From an uncultured Prevotella sp. (lineage in GTDB: Bacteria > Bacteroidota > Bacteroidia > Bacteroidales > Bacteroidaceae): a DNA stretch of 46,824 nucleotides. The notes under the pieces are model-generated. The model worked only from the letters and a program-made list of their open reading frames with translations. It had not been told where the DNA came from and searched no databases. The position numbers and the translations under genes were made by a program. Of this stretch, positions 26,570 through 35,422 are shown piece after piece (within the stretch, counting starts at the first letter, position 1; each line of letters begins with the position of its first letter). The stretch covers positions 1-46,824 of the forward strand of contig OMXK01000047.1 of the NCBI GenBank assembly GCA_900314995.1, given 5' to 3'.

Positions 26570-27673
26570 TTATTCCGCATAATCTGCAAGCTTTAGCTTT
26601 CGTTCGACAGGCCGCCAGTAGGGTGTAACGGATACTGTGTCCCCCAGCATCTTCTCGGCCTCGTTCCAAGCCTCATCCGAGATGGCCTTCCCATTCTTCG
26701 TCTGCGCAAGGTGGATAGTCTCCTGCTCTTCCGAGAAGATGTTGAACTTGTGCTCCATGAAGTACTCATCGACAGGAAGGCTGTTTTTCACGATGGTAAA
26801 AGCCTTGCGGTCTTCACCCGTTCCATAATAGCCGCTGAAGCCCACGGCCCCCTTGTAGAAGTCGATCTCACTACGGGCATCGGAGCAGGCCAGCAGGCGC
26901 ACCGAGTCACCGACGACGGAATAAACGCCCTGAAAATCCTGTCCCTCGTCGCCCTTCACCCACACCTCAGGGTGCCCGTCGCTATCGACATCGACAAAGG
27001 TATAAGCTATGATCCGGATATCATCTGTACCCTTGGAGAAAATCACATAGGCTTCCGACTCCATCTGCCCGACATATTTATTGATGTCGAAAGTTTTCTC
27101 GAATGCCATATAACGGGCATATCTCTTCATCTCCGCCAGCAGATCCATGCCCTGCATAGACTCAAAGAAGATGTCGGCGACACGCCACTGACCATCCTCC
27201 ACCCGCATCAGCCAGCGCATGGGGACGCCCCCGATGGTGACGGCATCCTTGACGAGGAATCGCACATCAGCCGTGCCGTTGGGCAGCAGCTTGACGCTGA
27301 CGCTATCGGCACTGACACGTCCCTCATAGCAGTCGAAGGTCCAGGCATCGAGCGGTCCCTCGTCACCGAAGTCGAAGAAACCGCCACACTCACAGTCCTT
27401 ATCGACAGCCCGTACATCAGCCAGTGCCTGCTGCCACTCCCTGGTGGCAAAGCGCTCATCGAGGGAGGGCATGCCTTCCTTGTAGTGCTGGCGCATATAG
27501 TCGAGATAGTCATAGACGGCATCTACCTGTCTGACAACAGCCTCGACCGTATTGAGCGTGTCGGGCACCTCAAATACCTGTGTGGAGTCGGCATCCGCAG
27601 CACCGTCCTGAGCCTTATTGCCACAGGCCACCCACGTCAAGGCTACGACGACAAAGAACATCAGTTTCTTCAT
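26570..27673 (-). CDS. lipoprotein with DUF3828-like N-terminal half
   Basis: A 367-residue predicted lipoprotein (MKKLMFFVVVALTWVAC, lipobox Cys 17). The N-terminal half (about 40-190) ends in RWLMRVEDGQWRVADIFFE, resembling the NTF2-like fold of DUF3828 lipoproteins and similar to the next gene upstream. The C-terminal half contains FVDVDSDGHPEVWVKGDEG, an Asp-rich turn reminiscent of VCBS/FG-GAP calcium loops. Function unknown. It sits 28 bases before the AAA ATPase gene in the same run of genes. Confidence 0.8.
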   Translation of the reverse strand: MKKLMFFVVVALTWVACGNKAQDGAADADSTQVFEVPDTLNTVEAVVRQVDAVYDYLDYMRQHYKEGMPSLDERFATREWQQALADVRAVDKDCECGGFFDFGDEGPLDAWTFDCYEGRVSADSVSVKLLPNGTADVRFLVKDAVTIGGVPMRWLMRVEDGQWRVADIFFESMQGMDLLAEMKRYARYMAFEKTFDINKYVGQMESEAYVIFSKGTDDIRIIAYTFVDVDSDGHPEVWVKGDEGQDFQGVYSVVGDSVRLLACSDARSEIDFYKGAVGFSGYYGTGEDRKAFTIVKNSLPVDEYFMEHKFNIFSEEQETIHLAQTKNGKAISDEAWNEAEKMLGDTVSVTPYWRPVERKLKLADYAE

Positions 27674-27684
27674 ACGCGTACATT

Positions 27685-28725
27685 CTATTTCTCTATATAC
27701 TTCTCCATGTTGCTCAGTATGCTGCCTGTGGCATCATGGCTCTTCTCAAGCCAGTCATGGATGCGCCACTCAGACTTCTCATACTCCAATAAGAGTATCT
27801 CCTTGGAGGAGAATCCTCCCTCTGTCTCCTTCAGCGTGACGACGGCCTCAGCAGTAGTACCCGTGGTAAGCTCTACCTTGATATTCTGCACCATCAAGGG
27901 TGTTTCCAGACCACCTGTCCAGTGATTGTCATCGATGAAGAAACAGGTTTCCACCGATGGCTGCTTACCGTCTTTCTCATTCACTTTATTATAGACCTCG
28001 TTCCAATACTGGGTGTAGTACTTTTTGTCGAGGTCGAAGGGGGAGAGCCCGGACCCCTCGGCAAAGGTCTCGTTGACGGCCTGGATGTATTTCTTGATCT
28101 GACGTGCCACGGCCTCTTCCGTCCAGTCTTCATCGGGTGCCACGAGCACCTCACCCGTCTGCGCGCCGAGATAGCTCTTCATCCAGTCGAGATAGTTACC
28201 CTCAGGGAAGGCCTCTTCGTCGATCCAGTTGTGGATTTTCCACTGTCCGCCCTCCTGCAGCATCACGAGGTGCTGGCGCGCCTTGACACCACGTTTGTCG
28301 ATGAGCCGGAACTTGACCTCCACCCTACCCTTCATGATCAGCTCCACGGCGACGGAATCGACGGTCTCAGCCACACTGATGCCGGGGAACCATCGCCAGC
28401 CTTCGTCGCTGAAGGTCTCTTCCGGCGACGTGGCGTTGCGTGCCTTCTCATAGACGTCATCCTCCAATTCAAGGAACTCCCTGGAACAGAAGAGATTGTC
28501 GAGTTCACGCGTATTGATACCTTCGCCAGAGGCATCCATCTCGCGCAACTTGGCATAGACAGTATTCAACTGCGCCTCTATGTCCTTCTGAATATCTTCC
28601 TCGGCAACGGTGGCGATGCTGTCCGTCACCGTCGATTCGGCACTGGCGTTATTGGCTCCCGTCTTGTTGCCGCAGGCTGCCATCATCAGCACAGCCTCAG
28701 CGAGCACGAAAAACTGTTTCTTCAT
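27685..28725 (-). CDS. lipoprotein with two DUF3828-like repeats
   Basis: A 346-residue predicted lipoprotein (MKKQFFVLAEAVLMMAAC, lipobox Cys 18, then GNKTG as in its neighbour GNKAQ). Two copies of one domain are visible: each begins with a helix (IQKDIEAQLNTVYAKL; VARQIKKYIQAVNETF) and ends with a Trp strand (GGQWKIHNWIDE; KSEWRIHDWLEK). The Trp-Lys/Arg-Ile-His/Asp strand is typical of DUF3828/NTF2-like lipoproteins. The neighbour downstream is a probable relative, so this part of the cluster may have grown by duplication. Confidence 0.8.
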   Translation of the reverse strand: MKKQFFVLAEAVLMMAACGNKTGANNASAESTVTDSIATVAEEDIQKDIEAQLNTVYAKLREMDASGEGINTRELDNLFCSREFLELEDDVYEKARNATSPEETFSDEGWRWFPGISVAETVDSVAVELIMKGRVEVKFRLIDKRGVKARQHLVMLQEGGQWKIHNWIDEEAFPEGNYLDWMKSYLGAQTGEVLVAPDEDWTEEAVARQIKKYIQAVNETFAEGSGLSPFDLDKKYYTQYWNEVYNKVNEKDGKQPSVETCFFIDDNHWTGGLETPLMVQNIKVELTTGTTAEAVVTLKETEGGFSSKEILLLEYEKSEWRIHDWLEKSHDATGSILSNMEKYIEK

Positions 28726-28736
28726 AAAGTTCCCTT

Positions 28737-29927
28737 CTATTTCTCCTTTACAAACTTACTGCCGTTCCAGGTGAAACGCCTGGCAATCTTGCCCGACGAC
28801 AGGTGACTGTTGATGACAAACGTTTTTCCCTGACGGGGTAGTTCGTGCGTCACACCAGTGCAGCCGGGAGGTATTTCTAAATCGAGTCCGAGTTCTGGCT
28901 CGGAGGCTATCTTCAACTTGCGTGTGGCATTGTCATACATATAGAAGATGACACCCGTGATCTCTGTCATAACGGGCCTTCCTGCCTGGAAGTAGTCATT
29001 GCTCACGGCTAAGAGTTTATGCTTCCCGTCGGCACAGTTCCAGTAGCAGCACTCGATGACCTGACGGCTCTCATCGTCTTTCGACTCATAGCCCATGTAG
29101 CCGTTGCGCACGTCGACGATGATCTCGTCGCCAGGCATCTGCTTCATACCGTTACGATACAGATCCCAACTCTGCTGCACGCCACTGAAGCCCTCGCCCA
29201 TATCCTCCTGTGAGAGGATGGCCGAGACGAAGTCCTTGATATTGGGCTGCGCACCCTTGGTCTTGACTACGATGCCCGTGTCAGTATCGTCAACAACCTC
29301 TGTCTTTGAGAAGACAGGCTTCATACCGTTCCATGTGAACGTGTGGCGAAGATGCCCTTCTTCGTTATACATGTCGATGAGCAGATCTTTCCCTTGCTTC
29401 GGCAGACTCACAAAATAGGGTTCCTCCACTGTCCACGGTCTGAAGCCTCCCAGTATATCCGGCTCGGGGATGAGTGCCTTTTTCTGCGGGTCGTAGTCGT
29501 AGAAGCATACAAATTCGATGAAGGGGTCAGTGGGATCACCCATGCAGATAGCCAACAGCTTATGACCGTTGGTGCGATTCCAGTAGCAGGCAGACATATA
29601 CTCGCCATCGGTTCCGGCATCGCTCACTTTCGCATAGCCGTTCTTGCCGTCAACGATTACCTTAAGGGCCGTCTCCTCATCGAGTACCACCTTCGACAGT
29701 CCTTTCTCCATGGCATCCCTCACGCTGGAGACCATCCATGTGGGCCACGTCTGGTCGAAGCGCTCCAGCATGATGCCGAAGCTACCGTTTGCCACATTGT
29801 CGATGGTCTTGGTCTTCCAGCCCTTTTCAATATCTTCGAGTGATACCGTCTCCTGTGCCCAGGCTGAACCAAGCGACAGGCATAACAATAATAATACTGT
29901 CAATAATGATTTTTTCTGCATCTTCAC
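28737..29927 (-). CDS. secreted tandem-repeat protein of unknown function
   Basis: A 396-residue protein with a Sec signal peptide (MKMQKKSLLTVLLLLCLSLGSAWA). The mature part consists of two halves of about 175 residues that repeat each other: GKNGYAKV ... ACYWNRTNGHKLLAICMGD in the first and VRNGYMGY ... CCYWNCADGKHKLLAVSND in the second, each ending in a TFTWNG / RFTWNG strand. No known family is recognised. Start at 29927 or two codons later. Twelve bases separate it from the next lipoprotein gene. Confidence 0.8.
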   Translation of the reverse strand: MKMQKKSLLTVLLLLCLSLGSAWAQETVSLEDIEKGWKTKTIDNVANGSFGIMLERFDQTWPTWMVSSVRDAMEKGLSKVVLDEETALKVIVDGKNGYAKVSDAGTDGEYMSACYWNRTNGHKLLAICMGDPTDPFIEFVCFYDYDPQKKALIPEPDILGGFRPWTVEEPYFVSLPKQGKDLLIDMYNEEGHLRHTFTWNGMKPVFSKTEVVDDTDTGIVVKTKGAQPNIKDFVSAILSQEDMGEGFSGVQQSWDLYRNGMKQMPGDEIIVDVRNGYMGYESKDDESRQVIECCYWNCADGKHKLLAVSNDYFQAGRPVMTEITGVIFYMYDNATRKLKIASEPELGLDLEIPPGCTGVTHELPRQGKTFVINSHLSSGKIARRFTWNGSKFVKEK

Positions 29928-29956
29928 TAATCACTCATTACTAATCACTAAAAAAC

Positions 29957-31545
29957 TCATTTCGGCCCTGTCCCACGAGACTGGATATTCACGTCGAGCG
30001 GATTCGGCGAGAACCAATTCTTGGCGCCTGACTGGTCTGCCATATCAATGGTACCAAGGTTCTCCCCATATAGAACGTATTGTCGAGACCGAACAGCGGT
30101 GCATCGCCGTCGTTGGCGAAGAAGCGGCAATCCTGGAACGATACCCCCTCACAGCCCGTAGCCTCAATCAGCGTGAACTCACGGTTGTGGAAGAAATCGT
30201 TCCTGTCGAACCTGACAGCCATGCAACTACGCATCTCCATGATGCCGTATGTGCAATCATGTATGTTAGAGTCTATCAAACCGAAGTCGCTTGTCTCAAT
30301 CAGTTCCAGACCGTAAGTTCCGCAACCGTAGAGGTCACAGTCCTTCACCACATTGTGCTGGCCGCCTCTCATGCCGACCACGCCACCAGAGCAATTGCCG
30401 CCCTCAGTATGGCCGATGATCAGATTGATCAGCTGGCAGTGATCGCAGTTCACGAAGTTGAAGCAGAAGCTATAGCGCGGATCTACCTCGATGCTGGCGT
30501 TCTTGCCGCCCTTGATGGTTAGGCCGCTGAAGTTGACGAGAGTCAGCTGACGTCCGTCAAACACATCCTCGCTCACCACCAGCGGTTCCTTCGAGATAAT
30601 GGCTGTTGCATCCGATGACCAGCGTCTGCCTGGACGATTCTTGAAATGGACGTCGTTCTCCAGGATACGCGACAAGTTCAGATGTACGTTGTCGGGGATA
30701 TATACCGTTCTGTTAGGACGAAGGTTGGCGATGAGTTGCTCTTCATTCTCCACCACATAGACCTCTTCACCGTCAATGATCTCTGGGCCGCGGCCATCGT
30801 CAGCCAGTCCACCGGGGAAGTCCTCGGCAGTGATCTCCCGCGCTGGCAGGCCATTGAAGCGATCTCTGTGGATCCTGTCTTTCTCGGGCACAGTCTCCTC
30901 ACTCTTGATGAGCTGGATATTGGTCTCCTCGATGACATTCAGTTTCACCTGATTGTTATCAGCCACGGGCTTATACCACGACTGTTTTCCGAAATGGTCC
31001 TTCAGATCCTGCGACTGGAATTTCCAGCCGTGACGGGCAAGTATCTCATTACGCATCAGGCGCAGCTCCGACTTGTTAAACCGTCCAAGATAGGCAGGAC
31101 TGAGCAACATATTGGTGAGTATGTCGCTCACGGGCTGCTGTTCTGCCCACTCCTCCTGAGCCGTGCAGTTCTCCACGTTGTCAGGCGTCAGCACAAGTGT
31201 GTGACAGATTTCACCTTTAGGCTTGCGGATGGCAATGAAGTTCATGCCGTCCTTGCGGATATAGTCGACATCCCACCCCAGTTCGCCGCGCACCGGCAAC
31301 ACAGCGTCGGGTGCGTCTGCGGAGAGACAGTACGGGTACTTGCCTCCTTCTACGGGTGAGAGACTAAAAGAGAAATTGCCCGGATGTGACCAGATGCCAC
31401 TCATGTGTACGACACCGAACTCATCGATGGTGGCGGTATAAAGCACCATGCCATCCCACCACTTCGAACCGTCCTTGATAGTCTGGGCTTCCATGCCTAG
31501 CACCGCCATCAAGCCAATTATTGCAGTTAAGACTATCCTCCTCAT
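29957..31545 (-). CDS. secreted YARHG / right-handed beta-helix protein, frameshifted near its end
   Basis: A secreted protein of about 529 residues when repaired. The signal peptide (MRRIVLTAIIGLMAVLGMEA) is followed by a beta-rich domain, then RNEILARHGWKF (near residue 167), the YARHG motif of a small envelope domain, and from about 270 a right-handed beta-helix of pectate-lyase type (repeats such as NVVKDCDLYGCGTYGLELIE). After TFYMG the frame is lost: as written it stops at 29989 with a nonsense tail, whereas the other frame gives ENLGTIDMADQSGAKNWF and ends at 29957. One missing G in the run at 30064-30067 explains this. Function unknown; possibly binds or cuts glycans. Confidence 0.8.
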
Positions 31546-31557
31546 ATTATCAATTTT

Positions 31558-31680
31558 TCATTCCAGTCCTCCCCAGGTGCCACGTATCTGGCGACAACCT
31601 GTATAGAGCGACGGACAGTTGAACACCTGATACTGCTCGTGACCAGGCTCTAGTATTACTAAATATTTTGCTGTCTTCAT
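31558..31680 (-). CDS. micro-protein between the TMEM43 and YARHG genes (40 aa)
   Basis: An ATG frame of 40 codons starting MKTAKYLVILEPGHEQYQVF, with two Cys and a Gly/Trp-rich end. It exactly fills the 157-base gap between two cluster genes (22 bases after TMEM43, 12 before the YARHG gene) on the same strand, and its composition is protein-like. No family is recognised, and it is short enough that chance is not excluded. Confidence 0.5.
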   Translation of the reverse strand: MKTAKYLVILEPGHEQYQVFNCPSLYTGCRQIRGTWGGLE

Positions 31681-31702
31681 CACACAAACTGTGAACAACG
31701 AC

Positions 31703-33112
31703 TTACTTCTGCGGCACTGGTTCAGTCTTAGGCTGACCGTACTTCGAGGCCAAGTCCTTCAGTTTGTCCTTGCCCTTGAAAGCGAACACCCATACCAGGA
31801 AGCCCGCAAGTACCAGGAGCGAGATACCCAGCAACGGACGATAGAACAGCCATGCAATGGCGATGACGATCAGTGACCATGCCACACCGATAACCGTGCA
31901 TACGATACCGACACCCCAGCCGAAGATACCAGCGATGAAAGGTACGACCTTGAGGATTGTCGTCAGGAAGCCGAAGATACCCTTCAGACCGCCAATCACG
32001 ATCAGAATACCGAAGATACGCAGAGCCCATGTCCACATATTGTTTGCACTCTGGGCATCTTCAATGATCTCGTCACCGGTCTTCTTACCCATCACGAGGG
32101 TCTGGAAGCGCTTGCCGTTCTTCGCCTTGTAGGGCTTGAAGGTATCACCATCGACCACGGCCATCACGGTCACCTTGGCTGGCACGATCTTCTCGAAGGT
32201 GACACGAACGTCACCCACCTCAGGAGAGCCAGGCACACGACCGAAGTAGAGCACATTGCTGGCCTGGTGGATATACTGCAGGTCTTTCTTGTTCTCAGCA
32301 TTCTCCATCGCCTTGCTGATAGAGTCATTCACGGCCTGCAGCGAGTCGAGCCTTGCCTTGACAGAATCAGGCAGCAAAGCCTTTATCGAATCGGGGATAG
32401 CAGGCTGTGCAGGCTGCTGGACAGGCTGCTGTGCCTGCTGCGTACTCTTCTGTACCCCGTAGAAACGCTCATAGGCGGCCTGGGTACTCTTGTCGAACTG
32501 CTTCAGCAGATCCTCTGAGATGGCCAAATCCAGTTCCTCGTTTGAAGAGATGCTGTGAATCAACGACTCCGACAGTTTATAAGCTCCCCACGACACATTC
32601 TCAGCATACTGCTCGGCATCCTCAAAGGTGGCCAGCACCATGTTCTTCTTCTGATAGGCAGGATCCTTGAATTGAGCCGACTCAACAGGGCGTCTCACCC
32701 ACTCCTTGCTGTAAGTGTAGGTCGTGGTGGTCACTTCCTTACCGCCCAACTTGTCCTCGCTCTTGCTCGACTCATGCTCCACCCACTGGTAGTACTCTAC
32801 CGTACGGCTGAGGGCGATAGCCTTCGCACCAATGCCAAACTGGTTGTCAACAAGTGAATCCTCTGTCGTAGCCATAGCCGTACCACAAATCAGTTCGCCG
32901 TCCAGCGAAGCATCTTTCTTGTTGGGGTTTTCCATCTCGACATAGGCACTGCCTGCCTCCTCGAGCATCTTCTCGGTCTTCACGGCGCGACCTTCGTTCC
33001 ACCACAACAGTGCTGTACCTGCAATAAACATCAGGAAGCCTGAGCCTATTGCCTTGAATGAGTTCCCTACTCGGGTTCCATAACCCGTCGTTGTTACTTC
33101 TTGATAAGCCAT
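31703..33112 (-). CDS. TMEM43-family membrane protein
   Basis: A 469-residue integral membrane protein. The N-terminus (GNSFKAIGSGFLMFIAGTALLWWNEGRAV) has the Trp-Asn-Glu-Gly-Arg signature of the TMEM43/LUMA family (DUF1625), which occurs from bacteria to animals. One helix at about 22-41, a large extracytoplasmic domain (about 45-345) with a Gln/Pro insert near 225-240, and three or four helices near the C-terminus (350-450) match the family plan. Its function in bacteria is unknown. It is the first gene after a promoter with an operator-like array, so it probably leads the cluster that ends with the five-AAA gene. Confidence 0.9.
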   Translation of the reverse strand: MAYQEVTTTGYGTRVGNSFKAIGSGFLMFIAGTALLWWNEGRAVKTEKMLEEAGSAYVEMENPNKKDASLDGELICGTAMATTEDSLVDNQFGIGAKAIALSRTVEYYQWVEHESSKSEDKLGGKEVTTTTYTYSKEWVRRPVESAQFKDPAYQKKNMVLATFEDAEQYAENVSWGAYKLSESLIHSISSNEELDLAISEDLLKQFDKSTQAAYERFYGVQKSTQQAQQPVQQPAQPAIPDSIKALLPDSVKARLDSLQAVNDSISKAMENAENKKDLQYIHQASNVLYFGRVPGSPEVGDVRVTFEKIVPAKVTVMAVVDGDTFKPYKAKNGKRFQTLVMGKKTGDEIIEDAQSANNMWTWALRIFGILIVIGGLKGIFGFLTTILKVVPFIAGIFGWGVGIVCTVIGVAWSLIVIAIAWLFYRPLLGISLLVLAGFLVWVFAFKGKDKLKDLASKYGQPKTEPVPQK

Positions 33113-33174
33113 AATGATTAATATTATGATTAATATTTATGATTAAAGATTTTACGAGCTTTGGTTTCTGGGGA

Positions 33175-33242
33175 CAAAGATACGATTTTTTTTAGAAAAT
33201 GCCCTATCATTTTCTAACAAATATTTGTCATTTTCTAACAAA
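33175..33242 (-). promoter_or_regulatory. TMEM43 cluster promoter with operator-like repeats
   Basis: TATCTTTG (33175-33182, minus strand) is the -7 box; there is no good -33. Upstream are three copies of CATTTTCTAA: a perfect inverted pair (33192-33201 and 33208-33217, 6-base spacer) and a third copy at 33229-33238, extending to a 14-base direct repeat CATTTTCTAACAAA with a period of 21 bases. The spacing of two helical turns suggests cooperative binding by a dimeric regulator. Confidence 0.7.
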
Positions 33243-33266
33243 AAGCCCGAAAAGGGGGAATATGGC

Positions 33267-33737
33267 CTATTGTTTCAGGTCGGTTGCGCTATAGTTGATA
33301 CGCAGGGCATAGGATTTCTGCAGGGCTTGCTTCACGTTGTTGATCACACCCATAGGGGTACGGCGGTCAGCCCGCAGGTTCACAGTCAGGTGCTCGGCAT
33401 TCTCGGGCGACATGCCTGCACGGAGCTGTTCGATACGGGCGGGAATCTCTTCGGGGGCCACCAAGTCGCCGTTGAACTGCACAAGCCAGGCTTTCTGATC
33501 GCCCTTGCCGTCGTTACGATGACCGATATAGATATTCACCACCGAGGCTTTGTTCGCCAGTTTCTGCATCTCCTTACCCTGGGGTACCTCCACCCGCACC
33601 TTCACCTCGTCGCTCCGCATGTGGGTGACGATCATGAAGAAGAACAATACGGTGAAGATCAGGTCGGGCATGGAAGCCATATTCAGCGAGGGCACGTTCA
33701 TCCGCTTCCGCTGGAACTTACTCTGCATCGGTCTCAT
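33267..33737 (-). CDS. exbD: ExbD-family biopolymer transport protein
   Basis: A 156-residue protein with a short cytoplasmic start, one transmembrane helix (DLIFTVLFFFMIVTHM) carrying the Asp required for proton movement (Asp near 25) and a periplasmic domain. Part of the ExbB-ExbD motor that energises TonB. Its start overlaps the stop of the other exbD gene by 4 bases (ATGA). Two different ExbD proteins with one ExbB are normal in Bacteroidetes. A weak CCC/GGG hairpin with T-run follows at about 33241-33256. Confidence 0.92.
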   Translation of the reverse strand: MRPMQSKFQRKRMNVPSLNMASMPDLIFTVLFFFMIVTHMRSDEVKVRVEVPQGKEMQKLANKASVVNIYIGHRNDGKGDQKAWLVQFNGDLVAPEEIPARIEQLRAGMSPENAEHLTVNLRADRRTPMGVINNVKQALQKSYALRINYSATDLKQ

Positions 33738-34252
33738 GGGCGGCCTCCTTCCTCCATGTTCTCACTGATACGCTGGGGATAGTAGTCGTTGATGGTCTGG
33801 CGCTCCTCACTGGTACAACGCTGATAGTGCTTGCCGTAGTGCTGCTGGGCATACTGCTCGCGCAGGGCTTGATAGGCACTAACGATGGTGTTCTGCATCT
33901 TGAAGTAGGCCTCGTAGCTCGTGTTGGCATCAGCCTGAACGGATATCACGTGTCCCGTACGGTTCACTGAGGCCAGCGCCGTCACGGCTTCACCGAGTTC
34001 GTCGAGGGTCACCGCCTTGTCGTCGCAGGTCAGTTGATCCTTGGCATCGAGGGTCACACGCATCACCAGCGACTTATTGATGTCCATCGGCTGCTCATGC
34101 TCCTGGGGAGGTGGGGCCATCTGGCGCATCAGTCCCTTGTCCGTGTCCATCGACGATGTCACGAGGAAGAAGATCAGCAACATAAACGAGATGTCGGCTG
34201 TCGAAGTGGTGTTCAGCTCCGGAATCTGCTGACGATAGCGCTTACGAAACAT
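33734..34252 (-). CDS. exbD: ExbD-family biopolymer transport protein
   Basis: A 172-residue ExbD with the hallmark ELNTTSTADISFMLLIFFLVTSSMDTD: a single helix with the essential Asp. The start at 34252 (MFRKRYRQQIPELN) is chosen; the longer frame to 34405 is a shadow of the upstream membrane protein. It overlaps that gene by 40 bases. The C-terminal tail is longer and more polar than in the second ExbD. Confidence 0.92.
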   Translation of the reverse strand: MFRKRYRQQIPELNTTSTADISFMLLIFFLVTSSMDTDKGLMRQMAPPPQEHEQPMDINKSLVMRVTLDAKDQLTCDDKAVTLDELGEAVTALASVNRTGHVISVQADANTSYEAYFKMQNTIVSAYQALREQYAQQHYGKHYQRCTSEERQTINDYYPQRISENMEEGGRP

Positions 34253-34575
34253 CCGATGATCAATAAAGTGGAAGTGTAGATAAACATATCCGTCACCTTC
34301 AGCCACAACGTATCCGTAAAACGGACACCGTTGGTGACCACGGGGTCGGAAGAACCGAGGAGAAACGTAAGCACCATACAGACGACCAGTCCGATGGCGA
34401 CGCACCAGCCGATGCGACCGGCTGGCACTCGATTGATGACATCGTCGCCCTTCCTGCGGTTACGCAGACCGTGCCACACGCTGTAGGCCGTCACTCCGAG
34501 AGCGATGGCAACAACCAGGTACATCAGCCCCAGCATCACGTCGGCAAAGAAAGGCGAAACGATACTGTTCATCAC
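34213..34575 (-). CDS. small membrane protein between exbB and exbD
   Basis: A 120-residue protein with three hydrophobic helices (about 13-35, 54-73 and 95-115) and no known motif. It overlaps exbB by 4 bases and exbD by 40 bases, so it is certainly part of the same transcript. It is likely to be an accessory subunit of the ExbBD motor of this group; that is inference from position. Confidence 0.85.
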   Translation of the reverse strand: MMNSIVSPFFADVMLGLMYLVVAIALGVTAYSVWHGLRNRRKGDDVINRVPAGRIGWCVAIGLVVCMVLTFLLGSSDPVVTNGVRFTDTLWLKVTDMFIYTSTLLIIGCFVSAIVSRFRS

Positions 34576-35405
34576 TTTTCTGTTTTCAACTTATACGCCG
34601 TAATCAGGTCGAGCAGCGTGATGGCACTCTCCTCCATCTGGGCGGTCAGCCGTTCAATCTTCGAGAGGATGTAACTATAGAACAACTGCAGGATCAGCGC
34701 CACCACGATACCGAAGATGGTCGTGATCAGCGCCACCTTCATACCCTGAGCCACAATCGTAGGACCGATGTCGCCGGCCTGCTGAATCTGGTCGAAGGCC
34801 ATCACCATACCGATCACCGTTCCCAGGAATCCCAGCGAGGGTGCCATGGCGATAAACAGTTTGATCCACGAACAGCCTTTCTCCAGATTAGCCGCCTGCA
34901 GACCGCCGTAGTTCGTGATACTGCGCTCAATGGCATCCATGGGCTGATGGATATGCATCAATCCCTGATAGCACACCGATGCCACCGGGCCGCGCGTGTT
35001 GCGGCAGAGTGTCTTGGCACCTTCCACATCGTCGGCCTCCAGACGGTTCTCGATATCTTCCATCAGCTTATAGGCCTTGATCTCCGACAGTGTCAGATAG
35101 ATGATACGCTCGATGCAGAACGCCAGTCCCAGCACCAGGGCTAGGGCCACAAGCGACATGAAGCCGACATTACCGTCGATAAACTTCGTTTTCAACTGTT
35201 TATGGAAACCGCCTTCCTCGGCATCGTCTGCCGCATCGTCCTCTACCAGCAGGGTGCTGGCCAGCGAGTCTGCAGCCAGCGAATCGGCCACCGACAGGGA
35301 GTCAGCCACGGGCAATGTGTCTTGCTTAAGTTTATTTTGGGCGGTCATGGCTTGCGGAATCACGAGCAAACCTATCAGGGAAAACAGAATAATCAGTCTT
35401 TTCAT
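34572..35405 (-). CDS. exbB: MotA/TolQ/ExbB proton channel protein
   Basis: A 277-residue membrane protein. The start at 35405 (MKRLIILFSLIGLLVIPQAMTAQ) gives a signal-like N-terminus; the longer frame runs through the tRNA-Ser gene and is rejected. An Ala/Ser/Asp-rich periplasmic stretch follows, then a helix at about 80-102 and the ExbB core with GFLGTVIGMVMAFDQIQQAGD, TTIFGIVVALILQLFYSYI and the coupling residues. It forms the proton channel that drives TonB. The gene begins 18 bases after the end of tRNA-Ser, so it is probably co-transcribed with it. Confidence 0.94.
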   Translation of the reverse strand: MKRLIILFSLIGLLVIPQAMTAQNKLKQDTLPVADSLSVADSLAADSLASTLLVEDDAADDAEEGGFHKQLKTKFIDGNVGFMSLVALALVLGLAFCIERIIYLTLSEIKAYKLMEDIENRLEADDVEGAKTLCRNTRGPVASVCYQGLMHIHQPMDAIERSITNYGGLQAANLEKGCSWIKLFIAMAPSLGFLGTVIGMVMAFDQIQQAGDIGPTIVAQGMKVALITTIFGIVVALILQLFYSYILSKIERLTAQMEESAITLLDLITAYKLKTEK

Positions 35406-35422
35406 AATCACCACATATTCTG

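Noticed and set aside
26711-27925. 404-codon plus-strand frame opposite two lipoprotein genes
   Set aside because: Spans the junction of two well-supported genes on the other strand and has shadow-type composition.
34253-34405. N-terminal extension of the first ExbD
   Set aside because: It is a shadow of the overlapping three-helix membrane protein; ExbD proteins start close to the basic stretch before the helix.
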